In this document: positions 6,996 to 13,113 of the stretch, piece after piece | Layout: every line of letters begins with the position of its first letter | Numbering within the stretch: the first letter of the stretch is position 1 | Origin: Candidatus Komeilibacteria bacterium | Lineage (GTDB): Bacteria > Patescibacteriota > Patescibacteriia > UBA1558 > 2-01-FULL-52-15 | Length of the DNA stretch: 15,113 bases | Direction of reading: 5' to 3' | Assembly (NCBI GenBank): GCA_016204595.1 | Contig: JACQKJ010000056.1 | Location: 1 to 15,113, forward strand | The notes under the pieces: model-generated | Databases searched by the model: none | Seen by the model: only the letters and a program-made list of their open reading frames with translations | Told to the model about the DNA's origin: nothing | Position numbers and translations under genes: made by a program

Positions 6996-8250
6996 CTCCA
7001 TCATAGAAAGCTTGTTGCTAACCAGGAGGACCTTGCGGAAGAACAGGGTGCGAACGTTTCTATCCGTTCTGGGAATTGCCATTGGCATTACCTCACTGGT
7101 GGCCATCATGTCCGCCGGCGTTTCGCTGCGGCGCATTTTCGAGGAGCAGCTTGATCAGTTCGGCAGCAATTTTGTCCAAGTTGAAGTAAAAATTCCGAAC
7201 GCCTCGCAGCACTCGTCAAGCAATGCGACCGGCATCGCGCAGGGGATCAGCATTACGACGCTTTCACTGGACGATAAAGAGAGCATCGATGCCTTGCCGA
7301 ACATCAATGAAAGCTACGCTGCGGTGCTGGGACAAGCGTCCATGACCAGCGTCTACGCCGAGAAAAATCTGAATTATTTTGCCGTGTCCCCGGAATTTCA
7401 GAATATCGATACCGCCGGTATTGCCGCGGGACGCTTCTATGAGGACGATGATGAACGCAGTTTGTCCAAGGTGCTTGTTCTGGGCAGTGAGGCCGCGCAA
7501 AAACTTTTTCCCAATCAGGATCCCATCGGCCAGACTGTGAAGGTACAGCGTATCGGTTTTCGCGTTATCGGAGTCATGAACGAGCGCGGTTCTACCGGTT
7601 TTGTGAGCATGGATGACTGGGTATTTATTCCCTTGCGAACGGCGCAGAAATTGCTTCTGGGATACGACCACCTGAGCTTCATTCTTGCCCAAATGAACGA
7701 TCCGTCCGTGGGCGATGCTACCGCAGAGGAGATGAAGGATATCATTCGGATCAATCATGCTATTACCGACCCTGTCAAAGACGATTTTGCGGTGACCACG
7801 CAGGAGCAGGGCCTTGAGACGGTCGGCACGATCCTGAGCGGCATCACGCTCGTGCTTTCGATCATCGCCTCGATCGCGCTTGTCGTGGGTGGTGTCGGCA
7901 TCATGAACATTATGTACGTTGCCGTGAATGAACGCATATTTGAGATCGGGTTACGCAAAGCGCTTGGCGCGACCATGCGGCACATCAGGAACCAGTTCCT
8001 GCTCGAAGCGGTGGTGATCACGGTCATCGGAGCGATTTTCGGGATCGTACTCGCCGTGGTCCTCATCGCGCTTATTTTTTTGATAGCCGGCTATTTCGAT
8101 TTTTCGTGGCCGTTCGCAGTTTCGATCAAATCCGTCGTGTTGGCTCTTATATTTTCCTCAATTCTCGGTGTTTCATTCGGCTATTATCCTGCAAAGCGCG
8201 CAGCATCCCTCAAGCCGGTTGAGGCGCTTGCGCAGAAACGGGGAGCATAG
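6988..8250 (+). CDS. MacB/FtsX-family ABC permease (second of two)
   Basis: 420 residues from the ATG at 6988, which overlaps the previous stop within ATGAATAG. A TTG at 6973 would only add five residues, so the ATG is preferred. It has the same layout as its neighbour: a helix at about 25-44, an extracytoplasmic MacB-PCD domain (45-275), and three helices near 285-307, 340-368 and 381-399. The coupling motif is ERIFEIGLRKALGA (315-328), with YYPAKRAASLKPVEAL at the end. Its N-terminal part has a Ser/Asn-rich loop (71-84) missing from the first permease, so the two periplasmic domains are not interchangeable copies. Together with one ATPase dimer and the adaptor they would make a complete exporter. 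Confidence 0.9.
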   Translation: MNSSIIESLLLTRRTLRKNRVRTFLSVLGIAIGITSLVAIMSAGVSLRRIFEEQLDQFGSNFVQVEVKIPNASQHSSSNATGIAQGISITTLSLDDKESIDALPNINESYAAVLGQASMTSVYAEKNLNYFAVSPEFQNIDTAGIAAGRFYEDDDERSLSKVLVLGSEAAQKLFPNQDPIGQTVKVQRIGFRVIGVMNERGSTGFVSMDDWVFIPLRTAQKLLLGYDHLSFILAQMNDPSVGDATAEEMKDIIRINHAITDPVKDDFAVTTQEQGLETVGTILSGITLVLSIIASIALVVGGVGIMNIMYVAVNERIFEIGLRKALGATMRHIRNQFLLEAVVITVIGAIFGIVLAVVLIALIFLIAGYFDFSWPFAVSIKSVVLALIFSSILGVSFGYYPAKRAASLKPVEALAQKRGA

Positions 8251-8273
8251 CAGGCGCTGGGTTTTGCTGCGTA

Positions 8274-8282
8274 TGCTATACT
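8274..8282 (+). promoter_or_regulatory. Extended -10 promoter, likely leaderless L,D-transpeptidase mRNA
   Basis: TGCTATACT is an extended -10 element (TGn followed by TATACT) ending six bases before the ATG at 8289. The start site would fall on the start codon. There is no convincing -35 hexamer 17 bp upstream. A GAGGGA at 8283-8288 touches the ATG and is too close to work as a Shine-Dalgarno site. Confidence 0.5.
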
Positions 8283-8288
8283 GAGGGA

Positions 8289-9023
8289 ATGAAAACAAAT
8301 ATCAGGATAATGGTTTTTTTTCTTATTTTTTTCGCGCCAGCGGCGCATGGCCAGGCGGCGGATAGCGATGCGGACGGCTTGGCTGATGAGGAGGAGCTGA
8401 CAACGTACTTCACCGACCCTGCATTGGCAGACACTGACGGTGACGGTTTTTCAGATGGGGATGAGATCGAGACCGGTTTTTCTCCGCGATTTGGGGATAC
8501 AAAGAAGCTTATCCAAGTCGATTCGGACAAGGATTATCTCAACGACGCATGGGAGCTGGCATTAGGTACCGGGCTTATGAATCCTGATTCGGATGGAGAT
8601 ACATATCTTGATGGCACTGAAGTGGCCGCGGGATACGATCCGCTGACGGCAGGAGAGGTCAAAAAAGAAAAAAGGATCGAGGTGGGCCTGAAAACGCAAC
8701 ACCTTGAGTATTATTTTGGAGATGTGCTTTTCGGTTCATTTCCCATTTCCGGCGGTGTCGCCCGTCTGCCGACCCCGAAAGGGGAGTTTACGGTCCTGGA
8801 CAAGGTTCCGGTGAAGCACTATGCCGGAGTCGGCTGGGATTACCCGAACACCAAATGGAATCTGCATTTCACGACAAAAAAACTTCGGTATTTTATCCAC
8901 GGTGCGTACTGGCACAATGACTTCGGAAAACCCAAGAGCCACGGCTGCGTGAACGTGTCGTACGAAAATATGGAGCCGCTGTATTGGTTTTCTCAAATTG
9001 GAACACGTGTCGTTATTAATTAA
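8289..9023 (+). CDS. Secreted L,D-transpeptidase with thrombospondin-3-like Ca-binding repeats
   Basis: 244 residues. A signal peptide covers about 1-23 (a hydrophobic run, then AAHGQA). Residues 25-118 hold four acidic D-x-D-x-D-G-like loops (DSDADGLADEEE, DTDGDGFSDGDE, DSDKDYLNDAWE, DSDGDTYLDGTE), the pattern of thrombospondin type 3 / EF-hand-like calcium repeats. Residues 129-244 are a YkuD catalytic domain: PTPKGEFTV (161-169), His204 in FIHGAYWHN, and the SHGCVNV signature (217-223) with nucleophile Cys220 and His218. YkuD enzymes cross-link peptidoglycan stem peptides (3-3 bonds) or attach proteins to them. All catalytic residues are present, so it should be active. It starts 38 bp after the second permease but has its own -10 element; read-through from the exporter operon is possible. 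Confidence 0.9.
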   Translation: MKTNIRIMVFFLIFFAPAAHGQAADSDADGLADEEELTTYFTDPALADTDGDGFSDGDEIETGFSPRFGDTKKLIQVDSDKDYLNDAWELALGTGLMNPDSDGDTYLDGTEVAAGYDPLTAGEVKKEKRIEVGLKTQHLEYYFGDVLFGSFPISGGVARLPTPKGEFTVLDKVPVKHYAGVGWDYPNTKWNLHFTTKKLRYFIHGAYWHNDFGKPKSHGCVNVSYENMEPLYWFSQIGTRVVIN

Positions 9024-9052
9024 ATTTTTATAGCTGCCCCGAACTAGTCGCT

Positions 9053-9084
9053 CCCTGTAGTAGAAGCTTCGCTTCACTACAGGG
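9053..9084. repeat. Hairpin with CCCTGTAGT arms
   Basis: CCCTGTAGT (9053-9061) pairs with ACTACAGGG (9076-9084), and GAAGC (9063-9067) with GCTTC (9071-9075). That is a 14-bp stem with one bulged A and a three-base loop. No T-run follows, so it is not a textbook intrinsic terminator. Confidence 0.8.
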
Positions 9085-9104
9085 CATGTCGCTCCAGTTC
9101 AGGG

Positions 9105-9208
9105 CATGAACCACTCACCTCTAGATATATCGTATGGCCTGCCATGAACCCTGTACCAGAGGGAAGCTCGGTACAGGGCGGAACCCGAACGGAAGTGAGT
9201 GGTTCATG
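9105..9208. repeat. 14-bp perfect inverted repeat enclosing a second hairpin
   Basis: CATGAACCACTCAC (9105-9118) is the exact reverse complement of 9195-9208. Inside lie CCCTGTACC (9149-9157) and GGTACAGGG (9170-9178), a nested 9-bp stem. CATGAACC also recurs at 9143-9150. It could fold as a cruciform or be a small nonautonomous element, but I see no target-site duplication at its ends. Confidence 0.7.
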
Positions 9209-9236
9209 GTTGGCTCAAGTCGGAACGAAAGTTTCT

Positions 9237-9398
9237 GTTAAATAGGAAATCGGTTAATAGGAAGTCAGAAGTCGGTTAAGGAAACCAGATAAATGAAATG
9301 AGTGAATAAGTGGCCAGAAGTCAGTTAAGAAAACGGATATCCGATTTCCTATCAACCGACTTCCGATTACCGGGTCACCGATTTTCTATTTTTTTAAC
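9237..9398. repeat. Dispersed short repeats in both orientations, imperfect inverted repeat
   Basis: Copies of a word like ATAGGAAATCGGTTAA alternate with GAAGTCGGTTAA on the + strand in the left half and appear inverted in the right half. ATAGGAAATCGG (9242-9253) is exactly complementary to 9341-9352, and GAAGTCGGTT (9268-9277) to 9354-9363. An outer imperfect pairing joins 9237-9253 with 9378-9398. CGGATATCCG (9334-9343) is a perfect 10-bp palindrome near the centre. The right arm ends in a run of seven T. Confidence 0.65.
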
Positions 9399-9415
9399 TT
9401 ATTTCTTCTACTATA

Positions 9416-11245
9416 TTACTTCCCTAGTCTTTGCGCATTGGCCCTGCGGCGGGCATGCTCATCAAGGGTCATTTTACGAACCCGGATGCTCTTCGGGGTC
9501 ACTTCGACAAGTTCGTCATCGCCGATATATTCCAAGGCAAGTTCCAACGACAGTTCACGCGGCGTATCAAGCTGCACGCTCGCTCCATCGCCTTTGCTGC
9601 GCATGTTGGTAAGTTTCTTCCCTTTACAGGGATTCACTTCCATATCCTCACCGCGGGCGTTCTCGCCGACCACCATGCCGGCATATACTTCGACGCCGGG
9701 CCCGACGAACAAGGTGGAACGTTCCTGCAGATTGGTAAGCGCGTATCCCATAGTAGTACCGTTTTCTATGGAGATGAGGGAGCCATGAGGACGTACCGTG
9801 ATGTCACCGGCCGTCGCACGGTACCCGAGCAGTAATGAATTGATGATACCCTGGCCTTTCGTATCGGTTATGAAGTCGCTTCGATATCCTATCAAGCCAC
9901 GGGTCGGGATCTCAAAATCGAGGTACGCGGTCCCGTTCTCGACTCGCATATCTTTCATCTCGCCTCGGCGTTTCCCCATCTTTTCTATGACAATTCCGGC
10001 AGATGCCTCAGGACATTCGATGGATACCAGTTCGAACGGTTCGGTGGTGACGCCGTCATCGTTCCTGAAAATGACCTGCGGCTTGGAGACCTGCATCTCG
10101 TATCCCTCCCGGCGGATCTTTTCTATGAGGATCGCAAGGTGCAGTTCTCCACGACCGGAGACCACGAAGGTTCCTTCTCCGGTGCCTTTTTCGACCCGCA
10201 GTGCCACGTCATTTTGTAGTTCACGGAAGAGGCGTTCCTCAAGCTTTCGTGACGTCGAGTAGGTTGCTTCGTTACCTGCGAACGGCGAGGTATTCACACC
10301 GAACGTCATTTTCACGGTCGGCTCCTCGATCTGCATGACCGGAAGCGCTATCGGATTTTGCGCATCGGCGATCGTCTCGCCGATTTCGATATCCTCGATA
10401 CCTGCGAGCGCGATGATATCACCGGCATCGACGCGCTCTGTTGGTACCCGTTTCAAACCTGTGAACACGTATAACGCGGTCGCTTTCGCGGGCTTCTGTT
10501 TTCCCTCGCGATCAATGTGCACCAGGGACTGGGTACTCGTGATGCTGCCGTTGACGACCCTCCCAACAGCGATCCTGCCCTGGTAGTTATCATACAAAAT
10601 ATTGACAACAGACGCCTGCAGCGGGGCCGCAATGTCTACCACCGGCGCGGGCGAATAGGTAAGGATGCCGTCAAGCAAAGGAGTGATGTCTTTCATGGAT
10701 GCCAGATTCGGTTCGCTGCCCGCAACGCCGCGCGTTGCAGAGGAGTAAAAAACGGGAAAGTTCGTTTGCTCATCCGAAGCCCCCAGTTCCACAAAAAGAT
10801 CAAAGGTGCGGTCGAGGACCCAATCGGGCCGAGCATCTGCGCGGTCGATTTTGTTGATGACCACCAGAACGTGATGTCCGGCGTCAATAGCTTTTTTCAG
10901 GACGAATTTCGTTTGCGGCATCGGACCTTCTTTGGCATCCACTAACAGAAGGCAGGCATTCACCAGCTGCATGATGCGTTCTACTTCGCCGCCGAAATCG
11001 GCATGGCCCGGAGTATCGACGATATTGATCTTGACGTCCTTCCATACGATGGCGGCGTTCTTGCTGAAGATGGTGATGCCGCGCTCGCGCTCCAGCTCAT
11101 TGCTGTCCATGATGGTCGTACCCAGAGCCTCGGAATCCCGCAGGGTGTTGGACTGTTTCAAAAGCGCGTCGACCAGAGTCGTTTTCCCATGGTCAACGTG
11201 TGGTATAATGGCGATGTTTCTGATGCTGTTTTGTGTGGTTTGCAT
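9416..11245 (-). CDS. typA: Ribosome-associated translational GTPase TypA/BipA
   Basis: 609 residues, full length for the family. The G domain carries P-loop PHVDHGKTT (15-23), RERGITI of switch I, DTPGHADFGGEVERIM of switch II, and NKID for guanine specificity. These are followed by the EF-G-like domains II, III and V and the BipA-specific C-terminal domain (GYRSDFITDTKGQGIINS and VNPCKGKKLTNMRSKGDGA). BipA binds the 70S ribosome and helps assembly of the large subunit, especially in cold or stress. The first P-loop position is Pro, where family members normally have Ala (AHVDHGKT). The gene has a clear promoter, a very short leader, and converges on the L,D-transpeptidase gene. The identification is firm. 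Confidence 0.96.
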   Translation of the reverse strand: MQTTQNSIRNIAIIPHVDHGKTTLVDALLKQSNTLRDSEALGTTIMDSNELERERGITIFSKNAAIVWKDVKINIVDTPGHADFGGEVERIMQLVNACLLLVDAKEGPMPQTKFVLKKAIDAGHHVLVVINKIDRADARPDWVLDRTFDLFVELGASDEQTNFPVFYSSATRGVAGSEPNLASMKDITPLLDGILTYSPAPVVDIAAPLQASVVNILYDNYQGRIAVGRVVNGSITSTQSLVHIDREGKQKPAKATALYVFTGLKRVPTERVDAGDIIALAGIEDIEIGETIADAQNPIALPVMQIEEPTVKMTFGVNTSPFAGNEATYSTSRKLEERLFRELQNDVALRVEKGTGEGTFVVSGRGELHLAILIEKIRREGYEMQVSKPQVIFRNDDGVTTEPFELVSIECPEASAGIVIEKMGKRRGEMKDMRVENGTAYLDFEIPTRGLIGYRSDFITDTKGQGIINSLLLGYRATAGDITVRPHGSLISIENGTTMGYALTNLQERSTLFVGPGVEVYAGMVVGENARGEDMEVNPCKGKKLTNMRSKGDGASVQLDTPRELSLELALEYIGDDELVEVTPKSIRVRKMTLDEHARRRANAQRLGK

Positions 11246-11261
11246 AATTTGATTCCGCGGA

Positions 11262-11290
11262 AGTATACTCGAGCTGGCTTAGAAGGTCAA
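11262..11290 (-). promoter_or_regulatory. typA promoter
   Basis: Read on the minus strand: TTGACC (11290-11285), a 17-bp spacer, then TATACT (11267-11262). The start site is expected near 11255, giving a leader of only about ten bases before the ATG at 11245. Confidence 0.75.
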
Positions 11291-11326
11291 TGATTTTGTG
11301 GCTAAGAGAAGCATAAATAGCATATA

Positions 11327-11355
11327 TTGACAAAAGTATTCTTATATAGTATAGT
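11327..11355 (+). promoter_or_regulatory. Promoter of the Fn3 surface protein
   Basis: TTGACA (11327-11332), a 17-bp spacer, then TATAGT (11350-11355). The start is expected near 11362, about 18 bases before the ATG at 11380. It points away from the typA promoter, with 36 bp between the two -35 boxes. Confidence 0.8.
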
Positions 11356-11379
11356 TATCTGTTATAAATGTAAAGAACA

Positions 11380-12921
11380 ATGAATACGTTACACATACAA
11401 TATTTAACCCGTTGTATCGCAGTTCTCATAACCGGCGCTGCTTTGCTTTTTATTGCTTTCAGTGCGGCAGCAGCTCAATCCTATCTGCAGATCACCGACA
11501 TATCGGTTTCGAGCGTGACCGGCACAACCGCGACCATTACGTGGCGTACCAATGTGGCAACGAGCGCGCGCATCGATTTCGGCGCCGACTCTTCATATGG
11601 ATTTTTTTTGGTATCCGGTGAGTCGCCCCGACCGGACCATGTGTTGACCGTCACCAATCTCACTCCGGAAACAACGTACCATTATTCCGTTACCGCGATA
11701 ACGACCGGTGAACGGATTGCATCGTTTGATCGGACCTTCAAGACAACAAAAGAAAAGGATCACATCGGCCCGACCATCACGAACGTCAGTGTCATATACG
11801 GTACCGGTACGTCCGCAACTATCCAATGGGAAACTGATGAGAATGCAAGCTCCGTAGTCCGGTATGGCACCACGACAAAGTACACGCGCACTGTTTCCGG
11901 GGCAGGCAATACAAAAATTCATGACGTGACCATACGCGGATTGACCATCGCGAACGCGTACCATTTTCAAGTGGAATCAAAAGACAAGGACGGCAACATC
12001 GCTACGTGGTATGACCGCACGTTCTCGACCCTTTTCAACGGTGATGCTGATAAAGTAGTTTTACAGCTCGAAAACATCCGGCCGATCACTCTCAACGATG
12101 AAGGTCTCAGCGCTGACGGAGCCGTTGTCTCATGGCGATCCAATAAGCCGGGAACAGGCGTCGTTCGCTATGGTACGACAACCCGTCTGGGCAAAGCGCT
12201 GACCATTCCGGGATTTCGGACATTCGAACACAGTCAGCGCATCTCTGATCTGAAGGAGGATACGGCGTATTATTTTACCGTGGAGACGATAGACGTCTTC
12301 GGCAAGACGATAAAGTCGGATATCTTGAGCTTCAAGACACGCTCCAAAGCGCCTGCGTATCAGTACCCTCAAGGAGAGACCCCGGTTGTGCTTGGTTTTT
12401 CCACGCTTGACCGCACGGCACCGACCGCGCTCTTTCGCGTCCTCGGAGGCATAGATATATTTGCGCTTTTGAAAGGCCAGCTGTATCGGCTCGTAAATCT
12501 CACATCACTGCATCGCTATGATTTTGCCCGTCTTCCGACACGCGAGATCGCACGTCTGAAATTGGACACATATTCAAACGTAACACTTGTCAAAGCATCG
12601 GACAGCCAGACCGTGTATTATCTGTACCGCCGAGCGAATAATCGCATCCTGAAGCTCGCCATTCCCTCGCCGTCCGTATTTACCTCATATTCGAGCAATA
12701 GATGGGACACGATCGTGACGCTTGATCCGGAGGAAGTCGCCGAAATTCCTGCCGCGCAACTCATCCGCGGGAACGGATCGAGTGAGATCTATCAGCTGGA
12801 GAACGGCCATCGCAGGCTCATTACCGAGACGCAGCTCCTGCAGCGCGGGTTTGCCGCGGCAGACGTTGTCGGGGTCAGCACGAAGCATCTTGAGGCTATC
12901 CCGCTCGGAGACCCCATTTAA
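11380..12921 (+). CDS. Secreted protein with three fibronectin type III domains and C-terminal repeats
   Basis: 513 residues. A signal peptide spans about 1-32 (TM-like run, then SAAAAQ). Three Fn3-like domains follow at about 36-122, 131-217 and 226-321. Each has T-x-T-W/V-x-W-x-T/S-N strands (ATITWRTN, ATIQWETD, AVVSWRSN), a V-R-Y-G-T-T-T strand in the second and third, and an L-x-x-x-T-x-Y-x-(F/Y) strand. Residues 350-513 contain about three repeats of a different unit: a Tyr-rich strand (QLYRLVN, VYYLYRR, EIYQLEN), a basic strand (NRILKLAI, HRRLITE), then an A-x-I-P end. These look like cell-surface repeats of Patescibacteria, possibly propeller-like. No catalytic motif or sortase signal is visible, so an adhesive or surface-layer role is inferred. 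Confidence 0.82.
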   Translation: MNTLHIQYLTRCIAVLITGAALLFIAFSAAAAQSYLQITDISVSSVTGTTATITWRTNVATSARIDFGADSSYGFFLVSGESPRPDHVLTVTNLTPETTYHYSVTAITTGERIASFDRTFKTTKEKDHIGPTITNVSVIYGTGTSATIQWETDENASSVVRYGTTTKYTRTVSGAGNTKIHDVTIRGLTIANAYHFQVESKDKDGNIATWYDRTFSTLFNGDADKVVLQLENIRPITLNDEGLSADGAVVSWRSNKPGTGVVRYGTTTRLGKALTIPGFRTFEHSQRISDLKEDTAYYFTVETIDVFGKTIKSDILSFKTRSKAPAYQYPQGETPVVLGFSTLDRTAPTALFRVLGGIDIFALLKGQLYRLVNLTSLHRYDFARLPTREIARLKLDTYSNVTLVKASDSQTVYYLYRRANNRILKLAIPSPSVFTSYSSNRWDTIVTLDPEEVAEIPAAQLIRGNGSSEIYQLENGHRRLITETQLLQRGFAAADVVGVSTKHLEAIPLGDPI

Positions 12922-12942
12922 AGAGATATTTTTTTAGGTACA

Positions 12943-12977
12943 GCGGCCCCGCCGTAGCAAAGCTACGGCGGGGCCGC
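12943..12977 (+). terminator. GC-rich 16-bp hairpin after the Fn3 gene
   Basis: GCGGCCCCGCCGTAGC, a three-base AAA loop, then the exact complement. The stem is very stable and sits 21 bp after the stop. The tail (TTGCGTTT) is only partly T-rich, and a run of seven T lies before the stem (12929-12935), so termination is likely but not textbook. Confidence 0.6.
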
Positions 12978-13038
12978 TTGCGTTTCCCACCTCTTTTCAG
13001 TAAGCTAGCGACGTACGGTCAATAGTTTTCAAGGAGGG

Positions 13039-13060
13039 CCCTGCACCATCCGGTGCAGGG
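13039..13060. repeat. CCCTGCACC hairpin upstream of purB
   Basis: CCCTGCACC (13039-13047), the loop ATCC, and GGTGCAGGG (13052-13060) form a 9-bp perfect stem. A 13-base direct repeat follows: TTCATTGAC at 13061-13069 and again at 13074-13082. It may be a terminator or attenuator ahead of the purine genes. Its arms resemble those of the hairpins at 9053 and 9149. Confidence 0.6.
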
Positions 13061-13113
13061 TTCATTGACTTCATTCATTGACAACGCGTCACAACACTAG
13101 AGGAGGAACGACA

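Larger units (their letters stand above)
9024..9415. other. Convergent intergenic region, hairpin- and repeat-rich
   Basis: 392 bp between the convergent ends of the L,D-transpeptidase gene and typA. No protein is credible in any frame. It contains a near-perfect hairpin (9053-9084), a 14-bp inverted repeat bounding a second hairpin (9105-9208), and a zone of short repeated words in both orientations (9237-9398). The hairpins, with the T-rich stretch at 9389-9395, probably include transcription stops for both genes. Confidence 0.75.

Noticed and set aside
9105..9208. Insertion sequence
   Set aside because: Inverted ends are present but there is no transposase and no target duplication; kept only as a repeat.
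9053..9398. CRISPR array
   Set aside because: Repeats are irregular, inverted as well as direct, and have no constant-length spacers or cas genes nearby.
13078..13113. TTG start for purB
   Set aside because: Lies in the direct-repeat leader and adds MTTRHNTRGGTT with no family match; AGGAGG and ATG at 13114 fit far better.
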